From positions 1 to 6,103 of the forward strand of contig JADFWI010000450.1 in NCBI GenBank assembly GCA_015222985.1: DNA of 6,103 bases. Direction: 5' to 3'. A program made the position numbers and the translations under genes. Each line of letters starts with the position of its first letter. The first letter of the stretch is position 1. The notes beneath the pieces are model-generated. The model saw only the letters and a program-made list of their open reading frames with translations, was not told where the DNA came from and ran no database searches. Below, one piece after another: positions 1-6,103 of this stretch. Origin of the DNA: Pseudomonadota bacterium (GTDB lineage: Bacteria; Desulfobacterota; Desulfobacteria; Desulfobacterales; C00003060).

Positions 1-188
1 ATCTCATGCTGAGCCATTGTGCTGTTTACCTCTTGTGTGGGAGATGGTTCCAACGTCTTTCTCCAGAAGAAAGCTTCAAGGGCCTGGATTTGCTCCTCCT
101 GAGATGACGACAGAAAATCCTCTGAAAACTCCACTCCGAGATTACCGTCTTCTGAAAACTCAACGCGAAACAAATCCTCTGTCTTCAT
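1..188 (-). CDS. Hypothetical acidic protein, N-terminal part (cut by window edge)
   Basis: An open frame of 62 complete codons starts at the ATG at 188 and runs off the left edge without a stop. AGGAG lies eight bases upstream of the ATG, a good ribosome binding site. The product begins MKTEDLFRVEFSEDGNLG and is strongly acidic, with a likely helix around SQEEQIQALEAFFWRK. VEFSED occurs twice ten residues apart (9-14 and 19-24), matching a 30-base direct spacing in the DNA. I do not recognise the family. It is the third of three same-strand genes that follow hypD with short gaps, so it may be part of the same transcript. The full length and C-terminus are unknown. Confidence 0.65.
   Translation of the reverse strand, partial: MKTEDLFRVEFSEDGNLGVEFSEDFLSSSQEEQIQALEAFFWRKTLEPSPTQEVNSTMAQHE
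118..164. repeat. Two-copy direct repeat inside the left-edge ORF
   Basis: The 17-base stretches 118-134 and 148-164 match at 15 positions and share the exact core TCTGAAAACTC (121-131 and 151-161). The offset is exactly 30 bases, so the frame is kept and ten residues are repeated approximately (VEFSEDGNLG followed by VEFSEDFLSS). This suggests a small internal duplication or a repeated beta-strand motif. Confidence 0.6.
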
Positions 189-234
189 GACGTCTTCTCC
201 TAAAATCGAACTTCACCCCAGCAGATTCGCCAAG

Positions 235-531
235 CTATTGCTCTTCCCCTTCACAAGGCACCCGATACATGACCCACACATCCCCATTTTCGATGTCCCA
301 GGTCTCGTAACGCTCAACCGTGGCCTCATCCAACACTGGCTCCAGCCCTTTTTCCCGTATCTCCCTTACGAGATCTGCAACATCCTTCTCAAAATCAACT
401 TCCCCTTCTTCGCTAAACAAATCCTTCGGAATTTTGAAAGCCTTGCCGTAATAGACAGTCGGCGCACCTGTCTGCTGCTGTGTCACTCCCTGCTTGGTGG
501 AATAATAAGCTACCGTGACTTTCTGTCCCAT
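235..531 (-). CDS. Hypothetical protein (98 aa)
   Basis: I do not recognise this protein. It starts MGQKVTVAYYSTKQGVTQQQ, has a middle region rich in charged residues that is probably helical (about 46-62, DFEKDVADLVREIREKG), and ends with an aromatic and acidic stretch (ETWDIENGDVWVMYRVP). There is one cysteine (C93) and no signal peptide or membrane segment, so it is probably soluble and cytoplasmic. The ATG at 531 has GGGGAGG just upstream at a short spacing of about three bases, which supports it as a real gene. It lies 47 bases after the HD-domain gene and 46 bases before the next ORF, all on the same strand, so the three may form one transcript. Nothing in the sequence points to a function. 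Confidence 0.7.
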   Translation of the reverse strand: MGQKVTVAYYSTKQGVTQQQTGAPTVYYGKAFKIPKDLFSEEGEVDFEKDVADLVREIREKGLEPVLDEATVERYETWDIENGDVWVMYRVPCEGEEQ

Positions 532-578
532 AATCCTCCCCTTTTCCTTGGCCTTAACCCCATGCTGTTTTCATTTTT

Positions 579-1379
579 CTAATCTGTTTCAAGGAATTTG
601 GTCTTCCTTTTTTTCAGATAATCCAGCACTGCTGAAACGACTTCTCGGATTTCTCTCGTTTGCGGTAGCGTAGCAGTGATTTTCTCCACGTATCGGCGCT
701 CGCATACCGCACGAAATGTAGGTTCAAAATTGACATCAAACACCCAACTGATCTGGAGCAATTTGTAATCATTGAGTGTGGCCATATCTCTTGTGTCGGC
801 CATTCTTTCCAGCCGCAAGGCGTTTACTATCTTGGGTGAACATGCCGAATCGTTCGGCAACCCCAACACGATGGTGGAATTCGTCTCCTCATACCGCCCA
901 TCATAGTAGTCAATAAATACTCGCCAGATGTCCAGCTTGTCGGCATCACGCAGAAGTCTCGCAAAAAACAGAGTCCTTTCCAGCTCGTTTTCTGGCAGGA
1001 CCCGCACGTTGTGGTAGCCAATCGCCTTGGTGATAAGACGCTGCTCTTCGTCCGAGCAGACCGAAAGAACATCGTGCTTGACCAACTCCCTCAGCCCAAG
1101 CGCTGCATGGTTCTCGGATCTCGCGTCTTCGAATGTTCCATACGTGGCATATTGCTCAAACCTGCCAAGATCGTGAAACAGGGCCATGGTCTCGGCCAAC
1201 AACATGTCCTGGCTTGGCAGGTTCAAGGCCTGACCGAGCATGACGATCTCCTTACAGACTTGATCCGTGTGTTCCTGCTTCAGCCTGATGGTTTGATCGT
1301 GGGCCGGATCTTCTGTGTAATAGCCACCCACATAACCGGAGAACCACCTTTGGAAGGAGGCGAAATCGTCTTTGTCCAT
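579..1379 (-). CDS. HD-domain protein, putative metal-dependent phosphohydrolase
   Basis: The 266-residue protein carries an HD-superfamily metal-binding pattern: H37 (KQEHTDQV), the H69-D70 doublet in ALFHDLGRF (67-74), H91 (ENHAALG), H123 (GYHN) and D145/D147 in RDADKLDIW (144-152). Such domains bind one or two metal ions and usually hydrolyse phosphate esters or nucleotides. The substrate cannot be read from the sequence. No signal peptide, membrane segment, GGDEF, response-regulator or RelA-type synthetase domain is seen, so it should be a stand-alone cytoplasmic enzyme. The ATG at 1379 is directly preceded in frame by TGA, so the protein cannot start further upstream; its ribosome binding site is weak. 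It begins 94 bases after the hypD stop, in the place where hypE is often found. Whether it takes part in hydrogenase maturation is unknown; co-transcription with hypD is an inference. Confidence 0.85.
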   Translation of the reverse strand: MDKDDFASFQRWFSGYVGGYYTEDPAHDQTIRLKQEHTDQVCKEIVMLGQALNLPSQDMLLAETMALFHDLGRFEQYATYGTFEDARSENHAALGLRELVKHDVLSVCSDEEQRLITKAIGYHNVRVLPENELERTLFFARLLRDADKLDIWRVFIDYYDGRYEETNSTIVLGLPNDSACSPKIVNALRLERMADTRDMATLNDYKLLQISWVFDVNFEPTFRAVCERRYVEKITATLPQTREIREVVSAVLDYLKKRKTKFLETD

Positions 1380-1473
1380 TCAGGCATAGTCCCTAACTGA
1401 AGGCCGATATCTGGCGCCAGCAAACAAGCGGATTTGATGAAAGGTCTGTTCAGGTTCTGCCAGTTCTCATGAT

Positions 1474-2559
1474 CTACACCTGGCTGTACCTATAATAGGC
1501 AGCACAAGTCCCCTCACTGGACACCATGCAAGGACCCACGGGATTTTCCGGATTACACACCTTTCGGAAAAGCTTACATTCGATGGGCGTGTTAACGCCT
1601 CGGAGTATGTCACCACACTTACACCCCGGCGGCTCAGGGGAATCCGGAACCTCAAGGTCAAACAGCGCCTCCGCGTCATGGGCCCGGTAGGCCTCTCGGA
1701 AGGCAAGACCGCTCTTTGGAATCATTCCAAGACCGCGCCACGGCGAATCACAGGGCTCAAAAACCCGATCAAGTGTCTTAAGGGCATTGGGGTTTCCCTC
1801 AGGCGCCACTGCCCTTCGGTATTGAATCTCCACCCGGGCTTCGCCCGCCTCTATTTGACTGACCAGCATGTAAATACCCTGCAAGATGTCGAGTGGTTCA
1901 AAACCCATAACCACACAAGGCGTATGATATTGAGCCACAACCACCTCGTAGGGGGCCGTCCCAATGATCGTACTCACATGTCCGGGGCACATGAATCCGT
2001 TCACGTCAAGTTCTCCGCCCGAAAGCAGTGCATCCATGGCGGGAGGAAGGAGTTTGTGACACGAGAGCACCGAAAAGTTGTTTACTCCCTGAGCCTGGGC
2101 TGCCACTACGGCAGCCGCAATCGTGGGGGCAGTCGTTTCAAATCCGATCCCGAGAAACACGACTTTCTTATTAGGGTTCTGTCGGGCAATCTCAATGGCA
2201 TCCATGGTCGAATAGACCATGCGTACGTCAGCGCCAAGCCCCTTTTCTTTTTGCAATGAGGACTCAGAGCCGGGCACCCTGACCATATCCCCAAAGGTCG
2301 CCACAATAACATCCGGTATTCGAGAGAGTTTAATTGCTTTGTCGATATCACGGGTAGCCGTAACGCACACAGGACAACCCGGGCCAGAGATCAGCCCGAT
2401 GTGTTCAGGCAACACGTCCCGAATACCGTGTTTGAAGATTGCAACCGTGTGCGTACCGCAAATTTCCATGAACCGGGCCGGCTTTGTGGATATGGCCTTG
2501 ATGCGCTCTGCCATCTTGGAAGCCAGCGAGCCGTCCCTGTACTCAGTCAGGTATTTCAT
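1474..2559 (-). CDS. hypD: Hydrogenase maturation iron-sulfur protein HypD
   Basis: HypD is a [4Fe-4S] protein that, with HypC, carries the active-site iron while CN and CO ligands are attached. The 361-residue product matches the family length. Visible motifs are MEICGTHT (31-38, C34), GPGCPVCVT (59-67, C62 and C65), GIGFETTAP (137-145), CPGHVS (191-196) and a cysteine-rich C-terminus (C313, C315, C328, C335, C344, C352) that should hold the cluster ligands. The N-terminal motif is of the CGTHT type rather than the CGGHTH type of enterobacterial HypD. I start at the ATG at 2559 (MKYLTEYRDGS), which fits the family N-terminus and has GGGGG about six bases upstream. A further ATG at 2640 would add 27 unrelated residues read from inside hypC. 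hypE, the usual next gene, does not follow. Confidence 0.95.
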   Translation of the reverse strand: MKYLTEYRDGSLASKMAERIKAISTKPARFMEICGTHTVAIFKHGIRDVLPEHIGLISGPGCPVCVTATRDIDKAIKLSRIPDVIVATFGDMVRVPGSESSLQKEKGLGADVRMVYSTMDAIEIARQNPNKKVVFLGIGFETTAPTIAAAVVAAQAQGVNNFSVLSCHKLLPPAMDALLSGGELDVNGFMCPGHVSTIIGTAPYEVVVAQYHTPCVVMGFEPLDILQGIYMLVSQIEAGEARVEIQYRRAVAPEGNPNALKTLDRVFEPCDSPWRGLGMIPKSGLAFREAYRAHDAEALFDLEVPDSPEPPGCKCGDILRGVNTPIECKLFRKVCNPENPVGPCMVSSEGTCAAYYRYSQV

Positions 2560-2776
2560 CGATGACCCCCATCTCTTTCCAAAGTGCCAGAGTAATCTTT
2601 GCCTCCTCGGGATCAATCCGGTGGAGTGCAAAACCAGCATGAATAATTACATAGTCCCCGAGCTCCGGCCTCTCATCCACAATAGCAAGATTGGCCTCCT
2701 TAGTCATACCTCCCAGCTCGGCTCGGATAATATCTCCCTCAATTTCAATGACCTTCATCGGCGCTGCCACACACAT
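2543..2776 (-). CDS. hypC: Hydrogenase maturation chaperone HypC
   Basis: HypC is a small cytoplasmic chaperone of the HypC/HybG/HupF family. It pairs with HypD as the scaffold for building the Fe(CN)2CO group and then binds the hydrogenase large-subunit precursor. The 77-residue product has the family size. It begins MCVAAPMKV, giving the essential cysteine (C2 before methionine removal) and the conserved proline at position 6. The later signature DYVIIHAGFALHRID (41-55) carries the conserved histidine H46. The start is supported by a nearly perfect Shine-Dalgarno site. The last 17 bases overlap the start of hypD, so the two scaffold partners are probably translationally coupled. The N-terminal AAP replaces the commoner AIP or GVP, a minor variant within the family. 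Confidence 0.95.
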   Translation of the reverse strand: MCVAAPMKVIEIEGDIIRAELGGMTKEANLAIVDERPELGDYVIIHAGFALHRIDPEEAKITLALWKEMGVIDEIPD

Positions 2777-2783
2777 GAGTGTT

Positions 2784-2790
2784 ACCTCCT
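2784..2790 (-). promoter_or_regulatory. Strong ribosome binding site of hypC
   Basis: On the minus strand the sequence AGGAGGT lies seven bases before the hypC ATG (AGGAGGTAACACTCATG). This is a near-perfect Shine-Dalgarno match and fixes the hypC start. It is the best such site in the window, which fits a gene that is translated afresh after the 211-base spacer rather than by coupling to hypF. Confidence 0.85.
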
Positions 2791-2819
2791 ATACCTGTTA
2801 TTCATTAGACATGAACCGG

Positions 2820-2845
2820 AAAATTGCGGCTGGCGTCGTCAGCCG
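2820..2845 (-). terminator. Weak terminator-like or processing hairpin after hypF
   Basis: CGGCTG (2827-2832) and CAGCCG (2840-2845) form a six-base-pair stem with a seven-base loop. Wobble pairs at both ends could extend it. On the minus strand the stem is followed by CAATTTT, a short and interrupted T stretch. This could give partial termination after hypF or stabilise an mRNA end upstream of hypC. The stem is short and the T tract is poor, so a strong terminator is doubtful. Confidence 0.25.
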
Positions 2846-2855
2846 TTACACCTAA

Positions 2856-2870
2856 CCCGGACAAGCCGGG
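2856..2870 (-). other. Small GC-rich hairpin in hypF-hypC spacer
   Basis: CCCGG (2856-2860) and CCGGG (2866-2870) are perfect inverted repeats with a five-base loop. On the transcribed minus strand the element reads CCCGGCTTGTCCGGG and is followed by TTAGG, not by a run of T, so it is unlikely to be an intrinsic terminator on its own. It lies next to the TGCCTAAA repeat and may form one intergenic element with it. Confidence 0.4.
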
Positions 2871-2883
2871 AGAAAGAAACAAG

Positions 2884-2921
2884 TGCCTAAAGTTAAAAGT
2901 GCCTAAAATGCCTAAAGTTAA
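2884..2921. repeat. Short degenerate tandem repeat, TGCCTAAA units
   Basis: The 13-base word TGCCTAAAGTTAA occurs at 2884-2896 and again at 2909-2921. A shorter copy, TGCCTAAA, sits between them at 2900-2907. Read on the transcribed strand the unit is TTTAGGCA with T-rich linkers. The repeat lies wholly in the hypF-hypC spacer. It is too short and too closely spaced to be a CRISPR array. It may be a small microsatellite-like intergenic element; a binding site for a regulator is an alternative that the sequence does not settle. Confidence 0.6.
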
Positions 2922-2987
2922 CCGAATTCAAGGCGTTGGCAACTAATGACTTGAGAATAACGTTTCACGAGTCCACGACCATACGAC

Positions 2988-5309
2988 TTACAATCCCGCT
3001 TTATACATAGCATCGGCCACTACTGCTTGACCCAGTGCAATGCCACCGTCATTGCTGGGGACTTGCGCCTGGCTGAAAACCTCGAAACCTTGATTCTCCA
3101 AGGGCTGGGTCAGTTGCACCAGGAGCCTGGCATTCTGGAAACAACCCCCGCTCAAAACTACCTGCTTGAGCTCCCGCGACGCTCGCACCCGCTCACACAC
3201 CTCCAGAAACAAGGCAACCAGGGTATTATGAAAAGTGGCGCTGATCAAACCTGTTGAACATCCCTCATTCACGTCTGCCACCACGGATCTTATGATCGGT
3301 GCCGTCAGAAACTGTAGGGCCCCGTCCTTTTTCCGAATTTCAAAAGGATAAACTCGTTCCAGGTCCTCTTCTGCCGCGGCCTCAAGTTCCACTGCAGCCT
3401 GACCTTCGTAGGCGACATAGTTTCTAACACCTGCGATTGCGGCCACCGAATCAAACAGGCGTCCGCAACTCGATGTGAGAGGCGTGTTCACACCCTGTCT
3501 TATCATATGGATCAAGATATCGACACGTTTCCGGGAGATACCCTCCAGAAAAGGAAGACTGATCTTCAAAAACTCATCTCCAAAAGCCTCGTACAGCGCG
3601 CTCACGGCCATACGCCAAGGCTTCTTGATAGCCGCAGCCCCTCCAGGCATGGGAAGATAGGCAAAATGCCCCACCCTTTCGAACTGTTTGGGCTCCACGA
3701 CCAGGACCTCACCGCCCCAAATCTGCCCATCAGTGCCGTAGCCTGTGCCGTCCAGAGCAATACCTATCACAGGCCCCGCAAGGCCATGTTCTGCCATGGT
3801 GCTCACTATGTGGGCATGGTGATGCTGGACCCCAACCTGAATCATGGACGACTGCTTCAAGGCATACTGTGTGCTCAAGTAATCAGGATGGAGATCATAG
3901 GCAATAATCTTGGGCTCGATCTCCAATATCCGTTTCAGGTGCTGGATAGTCATCTCAAAAAAATTGAGGGTCTCCAAGTTTTCCAGATCGCCTATGTGTT
4001 GACTCAAGAATGCCTGGTCTCCCCTGGTGAGACAGATGGTATTTTTCCATTCAGCGCCGCAGGCAAGAATGGGCTCCAAAGACCTCTTAAGAAAAGTCGG
4101 TATGGGCACATAACCTCTGCTGCGCCTCATCTGCCTTGGCACGGTGCCAAGCACACGGAGTATCGAATCGTCGCTTCTAAGATAGATGTCACGATTGTGA
4201 TTCAAGAAGTAATCAGCAATATCTCCCAGGCGCTCAAACGCCTCCTCGTTATCAATGGCAATGGGTTCCTCGCTGATGTTCCCGCTGGTCATGACCAGGG
4301 CCAGCAGGTCGTCATCACCCTGGAACAGGAGGTAATGAAGGGGCGTATAGGGTAGCATGACGCCGTAGGTGCGGTTCCGGGGAGAGACTTCTTCAGCGAT
4401 ATCTGCGTTAGGCTTCTTTTCCAGGATGACAATAGGCCGCTGTATGGAGTTAAGAAGGGATTCTTCGTCCTCAGTTACCCGTGCAAATTCTCTGATCTGT
4501 TCCAGGCTGGGACACATAAGGGCCAAAGGCTTTTCTTCTCGATGTTTTCTTTGCCGGAGCCTCTTGACCGCTTCATTGTTGGTGGCGTCCGCGGCCAGGT
4601 GAAAACCACCCAATCCCTTAATAGCAACGATTTTGCCTTGCTTAAGCAACTTCCGGGCTTCCTCAATCGGATTACCTGCACGAATCTCTTGGCCCGCGTG
4701 AGCCCAGAGACGCACCAGAGGGCCGCAATCCCAACAGGCATTGGGCTGGGCATGAAATCTGCGGTCCGCGGGGTCATGATATTCTGCTTCGCAGGGAGGA
4801 CACATCTTGAAACCCTTCATGGCCGTAAAAGGCCGGTCATATGGGATGTCCATAATGATGGTGTAACGCGGGCCGCAGTTTGTGCAATTGATAAAAGGAT
4901 ACCCGAAACGTCGGTCCTTTGGGTCAAACAACTCCCTCAGACAATCTTCACATACGCATACATCCGGGGAAATAAGCGTCCTGCGGTGTTCCTGTGCCTC
5001 GCTCTTGTGAATGGTAAAGTCAGAATATGATTTTAACTCCTGCTCAATAGTTTCTATGGAAGTAATATGGGCCAGCGGGGGTTTTTCGGCGATGATGCCC
5101 CGGTGGAATGCATCCAGAAAGTCGGCATCACCCTCAACTTCAATGTAGACACCTTCTGAAGTATTGGAGACAAAGCCTCTAAGGTCGTGGGCAAGTGCAA
5201 GGTTGTAAATAAAGGGTCGAAAACCAACACCCTGAACGATCCCCTTAATCCTTGTCCTGACGCCCTTTTCCCTTATTTCTTGATCTGTTTCAACAGCCAG
5301 TCGGCCCAT
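2988..5309 (-). CDS. hypF: Carbamoyltransferase HypF ([NiFe]-hydrogenase cyanide ligand synthesis)
   Basis: HypF uses carbamoyl phosphate and ATP to form carbamoyl-adenylate and transfers the carbamoyl group to the C-terminal cysteine of HypE, the first step to the cyanide ligands of the active-site iron. All family domains are present in 773 residues, close to the usual 750. The acylphosphatase domain covers about 17-103, with GIVQGVGFRPF (23-33, R31) and N49. Two zinc fingers of pattern CX2CX18CX2C follow: C120/C123/C142/C145 and C170/C173/C192/C195. The YrdC-like domain covers about 215-395, with KGLGGFHLAADATN (231-244) and TSGN (341-344). The Kae1/TobZ-like domain has VQHHHAH (494-500), ALDGTGYGTDG (518-528), SGGCFQN (720-726) and SNDGGIALGQ (752-761). 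I chose the ATG at 5309, which has AAGGGA seven bases upstream; a TTG at 5336 would add nine residues. The gene overlaps the end of hypB by 37 bases, which suggests translational coupling. Confidence 0.96.
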   Translation of the reverse strand: MGRLAVETDQEIREKGVRTRIKGIVQGVGFRPFIYNLALAHDLRGFVSNTSEGVYIEVEGDADFLDAFHRGIIAEKPPLAHITSIETIEQELKSYSDFTIHKSEAQEHRRTLISPDVCVCEDCLRELFDPKDRRFGYPFINCTNCGPRYTIIMDIPYDRPFTAMKGFKMCPPCEAEYHDPADRRFHAQPNACWDCGPLVRLWAHAGQEIRAGNPIEEARKLLKQGKIVAIKGLGGFHLAADATNNEAVKRLRQRKHREEKPLALMCPSLEQIREFARVTEDEESLLNSIQRPIVILEKKPNADIAEEVSPRNRTYGVMLPYTPLHYLLFQGDDDLLALVMTSGNISEEPIAIDNEEAFERLGDIADYFLNHNRDIYLRSDDSILRVLGTVPRQMRRSRGYVPIPTFLKRSLEPILACGAEWKNTICLTRGDQAFLSQHIGDLENLETLNFFEMTIQHLKRILEIEPKIIAYDLHPDYLSTQYALKQSSMIQVGVQHHHAHIVSTMAEHGLAGPVIGIALDGTGYGTDGQIWGGEVLVVEPKQFERVGHFAYLPMPGGAAAIKKPWRMAVSALYEAFGDEFLKISLPFLEGISRKRVDILIHMIRQGVNTPLTSSCGRLFDSVAAIAGVRNYVAYEGQAAVELEAAAEEDLERVYPFEIRKKDGALQFLTAPIIRSVVADVNEGCSTGLISATFHNTLVALFLEVCERVRASRELKQVVLSGGCFQNARLLVQLTQPLENQGFEVFSQAQVPSNDGGIALGQAVVADAMYKAGL

Positions 5310-5920
5310 CGATCTATCCCTTCTCCAGTCCGGCAAGATATCTCAAGAATCTCCAAATTGGGATTGATCCTAAGGGAGATATCCCTAATCTCTTCCACAC
5401 TACAATCAACATAGGGCAACAGGTCGATCTTGTTTACCAGCAAGACGCTCGACTCGTGGAACATAAGGGGATACTTTTCGGGCTTATCAGAACCCTCAGT
5501 AACGCTCAGGATCATCACCTTGTGATCTTCGCCAACATCAAACTCTGCAGGACAAACCAGGTTCCCCACGTTTTCCACCACCAGAAGATCCAATTGTGAG
5601 AGGTCAAAGGTCGCAAGCGCATTTCGTACCATGTTTCCATCCAGGTGACAGGCTCCGTCCGTGTTGATTTGAACCGCCGGGATGCCCTTCTCCGCTATCC
5701 TCTCGGCATCTCTGGTGGACTGCACATCACCCTCGATGACACCCATACGGATGCGATCTTTTACGGCATCTATAGTGCATTCCAGCAATGACGTCTTTCC
5801 GGAACCAGGCGAGCTCATCAAGTTAATGACGGCCACCTTCTCCTTTTCAAACAGTTTACGGTTTTCTTCTGCAATCCGCTCGTTCGCCTCAAGGATATTC
5901 CTTATAACTGGAATCTTCAA
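5273..5920 (-). CDS. hypB: Hydrogenase/urease nickel incorporation GTPase HypB
   Basis: HypB is a cytoplasmic SIMIBI-class GTPase that works with HypA to load nickel into the [NiFe]-hydrogenase large subunit. The 215-residue protein shows the P-loop SSPGSGKTS (36-44), the EGD motif (63-65), the metal-site GACHLDG with C91 and H92, ENVGNLVCP (116-124) with C123, and the base-specificity motif NKID (163-166). C91, H92 and C123 match the family's metal ligands at the GTP-dependent dimer interface. The N-terminal CxxCGC nickel site and histidine-rich stretch seen in some HypB proteins are both absent; the chain begins directly with the NILEANERIAEEN helix. The start is a TTG, with AAGGAG eight bases upstream. 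An ATG five bases upstream is out of frame and meets TGA after two codons. An in-frame TGA at 5948-5950 rules out a much longer N-terminus. The 3' end overlaps hypF. Confidence 0.96.
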   Translation of the reverse strand: MKIPVIRNILEANERIAEENRKLFEKEKVAVINLMSSPGSGKTSLLECTIDAVKDRIRMGVIEGDVQSTRDAERIAEKGIPAVQINTDGACHLDGNMVRNALATFDLSQLDLLVVENVGNLVCPAEFDVGEDHKVMILSVTEGSDKPEKYPLMFHESSVLLVNKIDLLPYVDCSVEEIRDISLRINPNLEILEISCRTGEGIDRWADWLLKQIKK

Positions 5921-5947
5921 CGCATTTGCTCCTTTCTGTGGCAGTTG

Positions 5948-6055
5948 TCATAACCGCTCGTGCAATTTCCGTACCTCATTGCAGAGCCATTTCAACGTAA
6001 CGTCTTTGCCTGGCATACTAAGGGCTCGCGCAAAAACAACTTCACATTTTGGCAT
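5948..6055 (-). CDS. Doubtful small ORF upstream of hypB (35 aa)
   Basis: A 35-codon ATG-to-TGA frame reads MPKCEVVFARALSMPGKDVT and then continues to end in NEVRKLHERL. It stops 27 bases before the hypB start, so it would fit as a small leading gene. I do not recognise it. It contains two cysteines (C4, C25) but no CxxC pairs, so it is not the zinc-binding end of HypA, the neighbour one would expect here. No strong Shine-Dalgarno site precedes the ATG, and the frame is open upstream only to a TGA at about 6086-6088. A second minus-strand frame (5992-6102) enters from the right edge and runs 36 codons to a TGA; it also has no recognisable motif. The ORF may simply be chance coding in the leader of the hyp operon, or the tail of a decayed gene. 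Confidence 0.2.
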   Translation of the reverse strand: MPKCEVVFARALSMPGKDVTLKWLCNEVRKLHERL

Positions 6056-6103
6056 CTCAGCTTCAGCCCATCTTTGACCGATGCCTCATTCGCAAACTCC
6101 TCG

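Noticed and set aside
1411..1420. Perfect palindrome CTGGCGCCAG between hypD and the HD-domain gene
   Set aside because: A ten-base palindrome with no loop and no flanking T run is not a terminator, and a single short one is expected by chance at this base composition. An operator role cannot be supported.
1380..1473. Intrinsic terminator after hypD
   Set aside because: No GC-rich stem followed by a T run was found on the minus strand in this gap, so the end of the hyp transcript could not be placed here.
2560..2640. Upstream ATG that would lengthen HypD by 27 residues
   Set aside because: The added residues come from inside hypC in another frame and do not resemble a HypD N-terminus. The ATG at 2559 fits the family.
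2219..2890. Plus-strand ORF (223 codons) across hypD, hypC and the spacer
   Set aside because: It runs antisense through two clear genes and into the repeat-bearing spacer, and its product has no domain-like features.
2884..2921. Possible CRISPR-like array
   Set aside because: The units are only 8-13 bases and lie 3-4 bases apart, with no spacer-sized gaps and no cas genes.
3507..4355. Long plus-strand ORF (282 codons) opposite hypF
   Set aside because: It lies wholly antisense to the well-supported HypF reading frame and shows no recognisable motif. It is best explained as a shadow of hypF codon use.
5682..6077. Plus-strand ORF (131 codons) opposite hypB and its leader
   Set aside because: Most of it is antisense to the HypB P-loop region, and its low-complexity product rich in Ser and Phe looks like a reverse reading of a real gene.

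Overview
The window looks like a piece of a bacterial chromosome carrying most of a [NiFe]-hydrogenase maturation (hyp) cluster. All convincing genes lie on the minus strand, so transcription runs from the right edge to the left. Base composition is moderate and Shine-Dalgarno sites are clear at several genes. The proteins look like those of an anaerobic, hydrogen-metabolising bacterium. A sulfate-reducing or syntrophic Desulfobacterota-type host is my best guess, from the overall flavour of the HypB and HypD sequences. No marker gene proves it.

In transcription order: the right edge (about 5921-6103) holds no gene I can identify, only a doubtful 35-codon ORF. hypB (GTPase, nickel delivery) follows and overlaps hypF (carbamoyltransferase that makes the cyanide precursor). 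A 211-base spacer then carries a short tandem repeat and two hairpins. After it, hypC and hypD overlap each other; their products form the scaffold on which the Fe(CN)2CO group is assembled. Then come three genes outside the classical hyp set: an HD-domain phosphohydrolase-like protein, a 98-residue protein of unknown function, and an acidic unknown protein cut by the left edge.

How the genes work together: HypF activates carbamoyl phosphate and, with HypE, produces the cyanide ligands. HypC and HypD hold the iron while CN and CO are attached, and then pass it to the hydrogenase large subunit. HypB, with HypA, inserts nickel. hypA and hypE, normally close neighbours, are not in this window. 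hypE in particular is missing from its usual place after hypD, where the HD-domain gene now stands. No hydrogenase structural gene, RNA gene, mobile element or CRISPR array was seen.

I do not see a convincing undescribed system. The parts most worth a second look are the three-gene tail after hypD and the repeat/hairpin spacer between hypF and hypC.
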